Shown piece after piece: positions 11,790 to 22,305 of a stretch of 64,000 nt of DNA. A program made the translations under genes and the position numbers. The notes under the pieces were generated by a model. The model ran no database searches. It was not told the origin of the DNA and saw nothing but the letters and a program-made list of their open reading frames with translations. The stretch comes from Mycocentrospora acerina (lineage: Eukaryota; Ascomycota; Dothideomycetes; Pleosporales). How positions within the stretch are numbered: the stretch's first letter is position 1; every line of letters starts with the position of its first letter. The stretch spans positions 62,001-126,000 of the forward strand of contig JAKUHH010000177.1 of assembly GCA_022701365.1 (NCBI GenBank). Reading direction: 5' to 3'.

Positions 11790-12462
11790 TTTTGTTTTTT
11801 TTTGTCGTCGAAGCATGTGTAGAGGAAGCATGAGTGAAGGTGTGGTCTTATTGCTGCTGAGGCATAGGAGTTGGTGGCAAAAGCAAGATCCTTTTTTCGT
11901 TGATAATTAGTAAACACATTTCTGAATTTTGTAAGCACTTATTCGTTAACATGCTGTTGAGCTTTCCTATTTTCCATGATTCGTACGATGATGTGTCGGA
12001 GTGGACAGAGATGTGTACTACCGTCAATGTCAAAAAGCAGATGCAACAGTGGACTATGAACAGTTACAATTGACCACATGCACATACCGATGTTATGCAC
12101 AAGTCAGTAGCTACGCCTGTCTACGTATCCGACGAGAGTTTCCTTCGGAAGGCATGAAGAAGTCAAAGACAAAGCCCATTTCGAAAAATAAATGGGACAG
12201 ACAGGTATATTTGGAGGTATCAGCAGGTCACGACAAGCTCAAACTTCAGTCAAGTTCCATAATATTCGAATAGTTGAGATTTGATTAGAGTCAGTGCCAA
12301 ATCTTGTTCAACACCTCATTCTCAATCTACGTACAGAGACACTGTGACCATATTTCATTCCAAGGCTCTGATGCTTTTTTCTATCCGTAGATCTTGCAAA
12401 TTTCATATATCCTTAAACCCCTAGGCATTTCACATTTCTATCCGCACAGACAATGTATGCGT
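11790..12462. other. End of the AT-rich compartment
   Basis: No gene recognised. A frame at 12001-12273 has no known motif. The last part is the 3' flank of the SNU13 gene on the minus strand. Confidence 0.4.
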
Positions 12463-13148
12463 TTAGATCTGGAGACGCTCGACCTTGTTCTTGAGGGTCT
12501 GAATCTGGCCCATCAGGTCGGAGGCCTCGTTGGTGGTGATGGAAGCAGCGATGACAGCGCGGGCGACTCCGCAAGCGCGACCGAGAGCCATCTTGCTGGG
12601 AACGTAGACGTAGGGGACGTTCTTGTCCTCGCAACTGGATGAAAATTAGTACAAATTCTACTTTAAATTATTGATGCGTTCGAAACCCAGCCAGCGAGGT
12701 AGCACTTTTGGACAGCGTTCTAATCGCGCAGTCTCGGATTCGCAAAATCACATTTCGACCCGCTGTTCTGACCAAAGCATAGTGACCTCTGGCAAGTGTA
12801 ATGTGCATGGTACGATTGTATCGTGGTTGTGCGTGACAAACGGTGGCCGGTTTTCAAACGGGTGGAATGGGTTGAGATGGCGACTTACAGGAGAGGAAGA
12901 TGGAGGAGGATGGCAAGAGGGGAGGTGTCGGCAGCGAGGATGACGATCTCGGCGATACCACGGTTCAGCGTCTTGGTAGCCTCGTTGGCACCCTTCTTCA
13001 GCTGGCGGTAGTGAGTGGCCTGCTGGACAAGGTCGAGGATCTCCTGGGAGAGAGCCCTGTTGGTAGTCAGTATCAAGCTAGCTATGGTTTGCGACAAATG
13101 TTCTTACTGGTCGGCCTGGGGCCATGCGGCGGAGTTGTCTTCGGCCAT
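12463..13148 (-). CDS. snu13: SNU13 / 15.5K, L7Ae-family U4 snRNP and box C/D snoRNP protein
   Basis: Three exons on the minus strand (13148-13108, 13056-12889, 12634-12463) join in frame to give 126 residues, the normal length for SNU13. The protein starts [18 protein letters not shown] and contains the L7Ae RNA-binding core ([50 protein letters not shown]), ending [12 protein letters not shown]13 binds kink-turn motifs in U4 snRNA and box C/D snoRNAs, nucleating assembly of the U4/U6.U5 tri-snRNP and of snoRNPs in the nucleus. All splice sites are canonical. It is divergently transcribed from the V-ATPase gene at 13495, and the 346 bp between them must serve both. Confidence 0.97.
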
Positions 13149-13494
13149 TTTGTATTTGGGTGTGTGGAGTTGTGGATGGATGTCCGGTTCACTGCTTAGC
13201 TCGCCCGAAGGAGGGTTCACTGCTTTGCTCGCCTGGGAGAAGTTGTGGAGAAGTGGTGGTGCAGAAGAAAAGTCAAAAATGTCCAGACTTTTTCTAAAGC
13301 GCCGGCGCACCGACCGCGTCACGTGACAGGCACTAGCGCCAACCTTGGAATCGAAGACTTGCATGGCCTCCATCATCGTCACGACTCCCGTCACAACACC
13401 CGCCTCCGTCGCCGCACCCACCACGACTGCCCATCTCATCTCCAATCTCGACGCTCCTCTCCACCGCCCGTCGATCCCGTAAACCACCGTCAAG
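13149..13494. promoter_or_regulatory. Divergent promoter of SNU13 and V-ATPase c, with TCACGTGA
   Basis: The 346-bp spacer separates the start codons of two housekeeping genes. A perfect palindrome TCACGTGA lies at 13319-13326, close to the middle. CACGTG is a bHLH (Cbf1/Pho4/USF class) site. The part next to 13495 is a pyrimidine-rich leader typical of highly expressed fungal genes. No TATA box is obvious. Binding is inferred. Confidence 0.55.
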
Positions 13495-14409
13495 ATGGTT
13501 TCCGAACTCTGGTGAGTGCACGCGGAGCTCTCGTCGTCAGAGGCGCAGGCAGCTCCAGCTTGCCTCTGCCGAGATAAGCTGCAGCTGCAGGCGTCCACAA
13601 CGCATTGAAGCTCACCCCCCCCGACTACTATGGAAGAACGCGTGCTAACATGGTCGTGACAGCCCCGTCTATGCTGTAAGTCGCCCAGAACCAACCACGC
13701 GCTCTGCCCCCTTCCGCGGTCAACGTCGCGACAACACGCAGCTCCAGCACCCTCCCGTGCATCGACCACCACGATGCCGCGTATCGCGCGAAACGTGCTG
13801 ACAAGCCTCTAGCCCTTCTTCGGCGCGATGGGCTGCACATCAGCCATCGTCTTCGCGTGTTTCGGTGCCGCCTACGGCACTGCCAAGGCTGGTGTTGGTG
13901 TTTCCGCCATGGGTGTCCTCCGCCCTGACTTGATTGTCAAGAGTACGTTATCCGGCCTCCCTCGCGCTGGGCTCAGGTCTTCTCATCGGCACGATGCTCC
14001 TTAATTTATCTTGCTACTAACGCGACGCGCAGACATCATTCCCGTCGTCATGGCGGGTATCATTGGTATCTACGGTCTTGTCGTGTCCGTGTTGATTTCC
14101 AACGGCCTGAAGCAAGACTCGTCGCTTTTCGACAACTTCATCCAGCTCGGTGCTGGTCTTGCCGTCGGTCTGTCGGGTATGGCCGCTGGTTTCGCCATCG
14201 GAATTGTCGGTGACGCTGGTGTCCGAGGAACTGCCCAGCAGCCCAGGTTGTTCGTCGGAATGATTCTGATTCTCATTTTCGCCGAAGTTTTGGGTATGTG
14301 CATCGCAAAAGCATCGCAGATGAACGTCACTAATTCATATCTAGGTCTGTACGGTCTCATTGTTGCCCTTCTCATGAACTCGAAGGCCGGCCAGGTCAGC
14401 TGCTCTTAG
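13495..14409 (+). CDS. vma3: V-type ATPase proteolipid subunit c
   Basis: Five exons (13495-13511, 13663-13675, 13813-13942, 14033-14293, 14345-14409) encode 161 residues, the usual size. The protein begins [20 protein letters not shown] and has four transmembrane helices in two repeats. The ion-binding glutamate lies in helix 4 ([17 protein letters not shown]). It forms the membrane rotor ring of the vacuolar proton pump that acidifies vacuole, Golgi and endosomes. The second exon is only 13 nt (CCCCGTCTATGCT), lying between introns of 151 and 137 nt, and both flanking introns have CTRAC branch points. Without it the conserved CPVYAPFFGA start cannot be assembled. Confidence 0.97.
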
Positions 14410-15138
14410 AGCCGCTACACCGCCCATTATTGCAGCCCACGACAATGCTCCTGCAACAGACAAACATTGGCCCTGACCCAGGCGGAACGCATGAACCTGG
14501 CACGAATCGTCTCATATTTGCATGGCGCTCATGAAAAGCATGCGCGACATGTTCTTGTGTATTGTCCTCACGGTGTTCTCGACGGCAGGTTTAAGAAGAA
14601 TTGAAGGTGTGAGTTGGAATGAGGGAGTAAATAATGGATATGAGAAGCGGCGAAAGCAGTCCATTTGATGGCGTGTATTCTAGGGTCTCATCAATTTCTT
14701 TGCGCTTAGAAACGGAATGTATTGGTTTTTTACGACTTGAATTTTTTCGATCCCAATATGACAATGCTACGATTGATTCAGCTTGTAATTATGAAAGGTG
14801 ATCGATTTCTGCTCGAACCCAGTCTTGGAATATACGACATTGGCTGATCTGCAAGCCAAGCTCCTGGTATGGTTTCATCGTAATCACCCTCATCGCAAGT
14901 ATGCTCAAAAACACCCCCCAACATGAAGCATAAGCAAGAGCTGTAATTGGATCACATGAAACGAATTGAATCACAGCACCATCAATAGATGTATACCTGG
15001 CATATGATGGATGTCATTTCTCATCTCTCGTTTCTTATGTTCATGTCCAATCTCCTTATCAAAAGTCTAGTTATAGCGTTCAATGGGAGAACCAGCTGCC
15101 CTACATCGCAATGCCTCATACCTTGGAAGACCATCCCC
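14410..15138. other. Convergent intergenic region
   Basis: This holds the 3' flanks of the V-ATPase gene (plus) and the DUF1996 gene (minus). No further gene or repeat is seen. Confidence 0.5.
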
Positions 15139-16310
15139 CTACATCTCCCGAGCATGTCTTCTCACTCTACTCTTTGTTAGACGAGCAGGGTGTGAAAATA
15201 CACGAGCCACTGTCGAGTTATAACCCCGTTTCTCTTGACTAGAGCAATTTCCTGGCTGGGCGCGATCAGGGCCATATGTCACGGGATTGCAACCAGGTAG
15301 GTCCTCGAGATTCCCATCAACCTGCTCGTCGATAGTCACGGGGATGCGGCACGCGGTAGCTTCCTGTGTGGAAAACAGCGTGACGGCAGAGCATTTTTCC
15401 ACCTGGCCAGAGTCGTCGTTGCAGTTATCGACTACGTTTTGCAAAACGTCCACGTCCCATCCGTTGAGGAAGTCGCCGTGTAGTCCGTATCCTGTTGCGT
15501 CTCCGCTAGCGAATACAAAAGGGTGCTGTTCGCCGTCCCATTGATCGAGGAAAGGGTTTGTGTCGTACAGTATCTCGTAGAAGATGGAAATCATGTGCAC
15601 GGGGAAGTCGGCCGGGCATGCGCCGACGTTGTATTCACTGCCGGAGGGGTAGCTCATGTGACTTTTATGATTCGCTGAGTCGATATCCTTGCCGTTCCAA
15701 CAGGCTGGGAAGAATACTTGGACTCGTAGGCCGTCGGGGCAGTTGTAGTTGGGCATGTTGTTGGTTTCGGGTTGGCCGCTGCCTAGGCAGTTGAAGGTTA
15801 TGGCTTTGGAGGCAAGGTCGTCGCCAAAGCTGCGTTTGAATGGATCGCCGGCTAGCATTCGGAAACCTTCTGGAAAGGCGTGTAGCTTTTCAGCGGAATC
15901 ATCGCCTCTTCGTTGGAGATAGTAGATGGTCATGCCGCCACGGGAATCGTCTGGGTCACCAACAGTAGGAACCGGGGTGAAGCTGCCATTTTGGAAATTC
16001 ACATAAAGCTGTGGGGTCCAGTAGTTTGACATATCCTCCTGCAGGTTGTCAGTCTTGAAGAATGCAGGTATCAAGCAAGGTTTACCTTGATGCTACACGA
16101 GGAGCATTGCGATGCACGAGCATCTTGGAAAGTCATGGAGGAAGAAAATCCCGATCCACCAGAGATCGTATGAACATGACCTGAAACACCTCCAGGGCTA
16201 ACAATGGGATCAACTCGTTCTCGAGTAACACGTCCTGGGCAAGTCATTCGAAAGTAGGCTTCGGTGAATTTGATGAGCCCAAGGGCAATAACCAGTTTGC
16301 TTCTGAGCAT
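15139..16310 (-). CDS. Secreted DUF1996-domain protein
   Basis: Two exons (16310-16086 and 16038-15139, intron of 47 nt, GTAAAC...CTGCAG) encode 374 residues. A signal peptide (MLRSKLVIALGLIKFTEA) is followed by the DUF1996 core. Its start RVDPIVSPGGVSGHVHTISGGSGF contributes the conserved D-P-I-V-SPG and H-x-H residues; later come a paired-cysteine CSSC motif, YWTPQLYV, HMSYPS and GLHGDFLNGWD. The domain occurs in secreted fungal proteins, sometimes fused to WSC carbohydrate-binding modules. Its biochemical function is unknown to me. Eight or more cysteines suggest disulfides. The C-terminus is basic (SRVRRHAREM). No WSC domain is present here. Confidence 0.9.
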
Positions 16311-18007
16311 AATGAAAGTCAGAATGGAAGATATGTAATAAGCAAAGGAAGTACTGCTTAATCCTACTGAGAACTTGCTACAATAAACAAGATCAAGGCT
16401 GAGTAGATAACATTATATAGGGTTTTGGTATCTACCATGCAGGCTTGCCCAGAGCGGGCGTTACAGTTGTCACATACTCAGAGTATGGGACCGATAAGTT
16501 AGCACAGGCACAGGCAACGAGTAGAATAGTAGCCATGGAGCTAATTGATGAAAAGACAGGGGAAACGCTGTAGTCGAATATACCGCACTGTTTGAAATAT
16601 GCAGCCAATGCGCCATAGCCTATGACGTGTGTACATGTGGGTGTGCGCGACGCCAGTACTCAAGGTGTAAGCGTGTTATTTGGCCTAGCAGCATCTGTAC
16701 TTGTGGTGCCATAACTATGAACAAAGGAGGATAGTATATTACTTTGTCGAAAAAGAATTATAAGGTGGGTATACAAGCGCGCCTCTGCTCGTGACACTTC
16801 ACAATGCTGTAGAAGTGCATTGGCAACGTGACTTCTCGTATGTATTTATCTAAAGAATTGATAATAATGTAGAAGCACACGATTTCCAGTGCAATGGTTA
16901 GAGTTTAACTGAAGTTACAGATTAACTAATGGTGGATGGTACCAATGTTGGTGAACAAAATGTGTAGGATGGCGGTAAAACCAGCTGTAGCGCCTAAATC
17001 TTGATTGGGGCTGACTTCGGCACTATGATCGTTAGTCTACATCAAGTCTGCATACCAGTTGGAGAATGGGCGTACATAACCACAGTTGTAAAGGACGAGG
17101 CTGAAAACTAGTGGTTGGTGATATAGCGCTAGTCCAAAAAGGTGAATGTTTCTTACCATCCAACGATCAATGCTCCTTCAAACCTCCTCCTCCATCGGAG
17201 CATAGTCTTCTCCGTCCTTTCTTTCTTTTTGCGGTGCTATTTTCCTGCTCGGGCCGGCGACTCTCTCTCGAAATCCTGGCTAAAGATCTAATCACGGGGC
17301 TCCATGGCTCGTGCTGTCGTTAGAAGGCGTTTACCTTTCACTAAGACGTCTTGGGGCGTCGTATATCCCAAGTTGGAGAGGCTGGAAGAAGAAATACTCT
17401 AGTAGTTTTAAGTGACATCGGTTCTACGCACAGTCCTTGGGGTGTCTCTGCAGCATAACAAAGTAGTCTCCCTCGGAAAGATTGACAACACCAAACTGGA
17501 TTCATCATACGTCAGCAATCTGAAAACAAACATCAGCCTCCAGCGATACTGCACGTCCTGTCTAAGATTTACTCCTGCAAAGGCAGCGAACTCTCTCAGC
17601 TTCTCACTAAACATGCTTTGCCCCTCCCAAACATACTCCTCAGGCTGCAACCAGTCCATGTATTTAATTCCAATAAAATTTCAATGGATTACATGACATA
17701 ATTTATTAAAATTTGGAAACATATTGTTCTAAGTAGTATCCGTAGATCCACCACCATTAGTATCCTGATCTGTGATCTACAGAGTTATGAGAAGTTCAAA
17801 AAGTCAGACTAATGAGAAGAGCTGTACTATTCACCAGGTTAACGAATTTTAGAGAAACAAAATAGTATGTTCAATCATAAAAAGTCTTCAGTATTTTGGT
17901 GTTGCATCAGATCATTAATCTGGTTCATGACGTTCATTGTCATATAAGATACATTTTCCTCGAGAAACGACCTGTCCAAGCCATTATCGACCCACATCTC
18001 TGGTCAT
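16311..18007. other. Gene-free intergenic region
   Basis: No supported gene. A minus-strand frame at 17408-17659 (84 codons, starting MDWLQPEEYVWEG) looks faintly protein-like but has no partner exon or known motif. The 3' part, 17,660-18,000, is AT-rich and holds the 3' flank of the oxidoreductase gene. Confidence 0.4.
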
Positions 18008-19006
18008 CTAAATTCCACCAGGGTACAAAAATCTATTCTCCCTCCTGGAATGCTCAAGCACCTTCAAGATATCCCTGCTCAGCGTCTCATATCTCTCCAT
18101 CCCCTTCCAGTCCTGCTCCTCAATCAGCCTTGCAAACTCAACAGCCTCTTCCTTGAGATTCAGTTCCGGCGGCTCCTTCCCTCCTGCCAACTCTGTCCTG
18201 CTCTTTGTCTTGGGGTCAAATAGTACAACGCTTTCGATATCTGTGATGGTAGGAACTATTAATGTGCCCTTCTCTCCGTAGATCTCCGACACAGCGTCCG
18301 AGTTGTAAATCTTGCTGTGGCAGAGGTATACGCTAAAAGTGGGGTATTCAAGAATGATTTTTCCCGCGCCGTCGCATCCTGTAGCGATTTTCACGGGGTA
18401 GAAGGTGGACTTGATAGGAGCACCAAAAAGTTCTATAGCTGCCGAAACAAGGTATACTCCGAGATCTACCAGTGCGCCGCCGCCCATCTCCAAGTTGAAG
18501 ATGTTGGACTTCTCACCGTTGAGCACGGCTTGGTAGCGGGAGGAGTACTGCGCATATGTGATGCTTGCGCCGTATAATGGACCCAGCTTCTCGATGCTCT
18601 TTTTCAGGATCTTGAAGTTTGCCTCCTGGATGTGACGGAATGCTTCAACCAAGATGACCTTCTTCTCCTTTGCAATCTTGAACAAGTCATTCAACTCCTC
18701 CACAGTGGAGCAGGAAGGCTTTTCGAGGACGACATGCTTGCCAGCTTGCAGCATTTGCTTTGCTTGCGCGTAGTGGAGGATGTTTGGCGAGGCGATGTAA
18801 ATGGTGCTGATGTTACTATCACCTGCGAGATCGTCGAGGGAGGTGTATAGGGCAATTTTGTTGTTCTCATACTTGGAGGCAAACTTCTTCACTGACTCAT
18901 CTGTTCGCGAGTAGACGGCCGCAAGATTCCATTTTCCAGTCGCGTGAGCGGCGGTTATGAATGAGTCTGTGATCCAGCTCGTGCCGATAATGCCGAAGTT
19001 GATCAT
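18008..19006 (-). CDS. Gfo/Idh/MocA-family NAD(P)-dependent oxidoreductase
   Basis: A single exon of 332 residues. The N-terminal Rossmann fold starts FGIIGTSWITDSFITAA, with a GxxGTSW loop in place of the commoner GxGxxG. YIASPNILHYAQAK follows, then the family's EKP signature (HVVLEKPSCST), whose lysine acts in catalysis, and VEAFRH. The C-terminal alpha/beta domain carries EMGGGALVDLGVY. I chose the ATG at 19006, where the conserved fold begins. An in-frame extension upstream to 19333 is low-complexity and probably leader. The substrate, probably a sugar or polyol, cannot be told. The closest style I recognise is that of Firmicutes oxidoreductases; the intronless structure fits but does not prove a bacterial origin. 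Confidence 0.88.
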   Translation of the reverse strand: MINFGIIGTSWITDSFITAAHATGKWNLAAVYSRTDESVKKFASKYENNKIALYTSLDDLAGDSNISTIYIASPNILHYAQAKQMLQAGKHVVLEKPSCSTVEELNDLFKIAKEKKVILVEAFRHIQEANFKILKKSIEKLGPLYGASITYAQYSSRYQAVLNGEKSNIFNLEMGGGALVDLGVYLVSAAIELFGAPIKSTFYPVKIATGCDGAGKIILEYPTFSVYLCHSKIYNSDAVSEIYGEKGTLIVPTITDIESVVLFDPKTKSRTELAGGKEPPELNLKEEAVEFARLIEEQDWKGMERYETLSRDILKVLEHSRRENRFLYPGGI

Positions 19007-19752
19007 ATTGAATAAAAGTGTATCTTGTGTTTGAAGGAGATGTTGACTTCCAGCAATTGCTACGCGAGGGGCAGAGAATTTTATGTGCTGGGACAAGCAA
19101 ACCTTGATAGACTGCGGACACGTTAAGAAGGAGCAGCTTCTGTTTCGGGAAAGTTTTCTGTTGAGTGCAGCGAGGGCAGGTGACGAGGGGCGACCCCACC
19201 AAACACGAAGCTCTGGTGGAGCTCTCGCCCAGAGGTGTGATGTCAGCGCCAAATCTGGAAATGGTGGGCGCGAATAACCATTTGAACACAGAAAACATGA
19301 CACAAATACTGGGCATCGTGAATTGATTATCAAGCAACGCTCATCAAGTGATTGGTAAATAACTCCATTTGCTCAACTGAAGAAGGCAAAGTTATCTGCA
19401 GAGCTGCTATACGCTATCTCGCTATACGAAGCCAAAATTGCTTCAGGGTGAGGGTATCTTACTAATGACGGCGAACTCCATCATGAAATATACCATACCA
19501 TACCTTATACGTGAACGTTGTTCATGACTTGCTCATCGATGGTTGTATTCGTTAAAACGCGTGCATGGGCGAGAGACGGAGCAAAGAAAAAGCGCAGGAC
19601 CACTCATTAAAGTCAGGCACAGGGCAAAGCCTGGCAAAATCCCAATACCAAACTCCGAAAATGCTGCAAACCCAAACTTCCGGTGATGCAATGTATAAGC
19701 AGCTCAGGGCTGTCAGAGGCTGTGGCCTTTTTTATGTTAGTTAGTTGGGTAA
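19007..19752. other. Leader and 3' flank region
   Basis: This contains the 5' flank of the oxidoreductase gene and the 3' flank of the serine/proline-rich gene, both on the minus strand. No additional gene is seen. Confidence 0.45.
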
Positions 19753-20937
19753 TCAATCCTCCCAGACTGTGTCCAGGCTCAGATCCACACGCCTCTCGGC
19801 TCCACAGACACTCCATCTCTTCCTAGAGTCTCGTTTGCCGAAGCCAAAATTGCGGCCACGGCCTTCTGGCACGTCCAAGCTTGATCGCCTAAGCTCTCCG
19901 CCATCCTCTCTATCAGCTGCCGCCTTCAATCTGGCAATACGTTCTGCTTCTATGGCCTGCTCTTCAGCATCAGGGCTGTCCTCGATTGTCTCCAGCGATG
20001 AGATGGACGGACTACGAGAGCGCATTGATGTCGGCGTCGATGGTACCGATGACGAAGCCAGCGACCAGGGATAGTGCTCGTTAAACTTGGACGGTGCAAG
20101 GAGCGGAGAGGAGGCTGCAGACATTGACGTTGGTGTGCCAACAACAGGAGCGCCTGTGAGTGGTCCTCCAAAGGAGACGGACATGTGGTGGAGAGGTGAT
20201 GCCGGCCGGCGTCGCCTCGACAGTGAGCCTGTGCTACTGTACAAGGTTGACACGCTGGAGGCAGCCTTGGGGGTGAGTTGCAACTCGGCGTCTTCGGATA
20301 TGTCACACACACTGGGCGCTCCCTCAAACGAGCCAACTGAGGCTGGGCGGATGCCTGAGCCGTATCGCTCTGCAGGGCCCGACACGGTGGGCCGGGGCTC
20401 GAATTCCCGTGGGCTTCGTGTTCGCTTGGGTGAGCGCAGAGGAGATGCGGGTCTGGCAAAGGGCAGGGGCGATAGGGTGAGCGGTCCGACAGTATGCATA
20501 GCCGTAGGCAGCGAGTGTGCTCGTGTCATTGTAGGTGCGTTGAGCGATGCAGAGCTGCTATGCGAGCGTAGGTGAGGCCGTGAGAATGCAGGTGGGTTGC
20601 GTGGCTGGGGGAAATACGAGGACATGGTCTCCAGTGACGGGTCTGTTCGTGAACGAGGGGTTGACGGGCGTCGCGACGAGATGCTGCTGTCCGATGTGTT
20701 GCTCAGATGGTGGGCAAGGGAACTGGCTTCCTCGACAGCCTCCATGTCTGGGAAGATGCCTGACGAGTGGGATCGGTGTGCTGCCGGGGATGTTGGCATG
20801 GTGGAATGGGGTGCGTGTTGCTGGGGCGTGATTTTGGAATGAGGCGGTGACGGTTTGTCGTAGAAGCGCGCAGTCGAGGCGGTTGTATGTGGCTCGTCCT
20901 GCGCAGACGACAAAGAGGAACGAGGTGCGGTAGTCAT
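19753..20937 (-). CDS. Serine/proline-rich, probably disordered protein
   Basis: One exon of 394 residues. The composition is dominated by Ser, Pro, Arg and Thr with many SP, RSxS and SxxSP sites, as in phosphorylated disordered proteins. Fungal genomes list relatives as basic proline-rich proteins. More conserved-looking pieces are a central APSVCDISEDAELQLTPKA, a segment around FNEHYPWSLASSS, an acidic helix (DAEEQAIEAERIARLKAAA) and the C-terminus RKRWSVCGAERRVDL followed by DTVWED. No enzymatic domain or membrane segment is visible. Long out-of-frame open frames on both strands are a by-product of the GC-rich, repetitive composition. Function unknown. Confidence 0.8.
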   Translation of the reverse strand: MTTAPRSSLSSAQDEPHTTASTARFYDKPSPPHSKITPQQHAPHSTMPTSPAAHRSHSSGIFPDMEAVEEASSLAHHLSNTSDSSISSRRPSTPRSRTDPSLETMSSYFPQPRNPPAFSRPHLRSHSSSASLNAPTMTRAHSLPTAMHTVGPLTLSPLPFARPASPLRSPKRTRSPREFEPRPTVSGPAERYGSGIRPASVGSFEGAPSVCDISEDAELQLTPKAASSVSTLYSSTGSLSRRRRPASPLHHMSVSFGGPLTGAPVVGTPTSMSAASSPLLAPSKFNEHYPWSLASSSVPSTPTSMRSRSPSISSLETIEDSPDAEEQAIEAERIARLKAAADREDGGELRRSSLDVPEGRGRNFGFGKRDSRKRWSVCGAERRVDLSLDTVWED

Positions 20938-21889
20938 GGCGGCGAGCTGGGGGAATACATAGTCCAGCGCCGGACCTGACGTATTCGGCGTGGAGCTACG
21001 CGTGCAGGGGGAAGGTGGTGCTGTTTTTGTTGTTCGCCGGTTGCACCTTGCGGTGTTTCAGCCGCCGGGAAGTTAGACGTCGCGCGCGTTGACTGGCTGA
21101 TGGAGCCTAAATCTGGTTGGCAGGCGCACTTCGCAAACGGGAGGCGACAGACAATGTGCGAGTTTGTTGCCTTCCAGGTCGGAGAGGCGAAGCAGGCTGC
21201 AGATAAGTCTCGCGGTGTTGCGGCGCTGCGACTGCAGCAGAGACGCCGTTCACTTGCAGGGGGCGCTGGATCGCTGCGCCCGTCACTTTGGTGAGTCGCG
21301 ACACGGTGAACAACGACAAGGGCAATAACGCGCAAGCAACCGAGCGGAGCTTCTCCAATGCAATTCGCACGCCTACTCTCCTGTTATTTGGCGCAAGATC
21401 AAAGGAGGCTCTTGCGGTGAGACATTTGTTTGGCTACGCCTTGGAGCCGCCATCCACCCCGTGATTAGGGGTGCCAAGCCAAGCTAATGCAAGACCCTGA
21501 GTTCGACGCGCATTTGGTCTGGCGGTCCGGCTTTGCCTGGTGTTCATTGCCAAACACGGTAGGTGACAATGATGACTGTCATGGCTGTCGTCGTCTCAGG
21601 TCGGGACAATAGACGGTGCTGCAAAGACGGTCGGTATACTCGTACACTCACACACTGACAAACAGCCGGCATTCCGCCTCGACTCTGCACCTAATCGAAT
21701 GCCAGGTGGAGGAGATTGCAGATGTTCATGCACGTCTCCATCGCCTCCACACTGTCAGATAAGGCTGTCGCGGAGCCCGTGCTCGCTTAGATCCTGCAAT
21801 CATCTGCCGTTAGTCATCTTAATTTTCTCACCCCGAGACGGCTGTAATTGTGGTCACTCTCCAAAGCATATGGCATGCTCTACCTCAGG
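20938..21889. other. 5' flank and gene-free spacer
   Basis: A GC-rich upstream region of the serine/proline-rich gene (to about 21,370) is followed by sequence in which I see no gene. Confidence 0.45.
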
Positions 21890-22039
21890 GATGGGGAAAC
21901 TTAGTAATTACTAAGTGAGTTGCTAGTAATTACTAACCACAGAAGTTTTGTGTACTATTGTTTGATTTTGTAAGTTAGTAATTACTAAATTTGGCCTATA
22001 AAGGTTTAGCGAGTTAGTACTTACTATACTTCCCCCATC
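21890..22039. mobile_element. Short TIR element with internal TTAGTAATTACTAA palindromes
   Basis: The left end GGATGGGGAAACTTAGTAAT (21889 on) matches the reverse complement of the right end, GGATGGGGGAAGTATAGTAA (to 22040), giving imperfect terminal inverted repeats of about 26 bp around a 150-bp body. The 14-bp palindrome TTAGTAATTACTAA occurs at 21901 and again, complete or nearly so, at about 21923 and 21975, with a diverged copy at the right end. Near-identical ATGCTCTACCT / ATGCTCTCTACCT lies on both sides and may be a target duplication with an indel. There is no coding capacity. This is a MITE-type element; the family is unknown to me. Confidence 0.65.
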
Positions 22040-22305
22040 CATGCTCTCTACCTTGTTCAAATCGGACCTTAATCCCCGTAGGCATGAAGCAAAATTTTAT
22101 CCAATGTACAGTTGCCGACTCAAGGACAGGTCAGATCGGCCCATATATCACAGTAAATACGAAGGCCAAGAACAACCACCTCGTTGCTGTCGATCCGACA
22201 CTCATGAATCCCGCTGTGTCTGATGTGTTCAGCGACTATTGGCAAAAGTTGTGTGAGGAAAGAACCAGAAACCCCATGTCCAACAAATGTCATTGAAAAA
22301 ATAGT

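Noticed and set aside
12665..12685. GCGTTCGAAACCC, similar to a tRNA box B
   Set aside because: It lies inside an intron of SNU13 on the other strand and no box A or cloverleaf precedes it.
17408..17659. Minus-strand 84-codon frame starting MDWLQPEEYVWEG
   Set aside because: It has some protein-like composition, but no partner exon, no signal and no family match, so it is not called as a gene.
19007..19333. In-frame N-terminal extension of the oxidoreductase
   Set aside because: It is low-complexity and rich in Cys/Ser/Pro, and the conserved Rossmann fold begins at the ATG at 19006.
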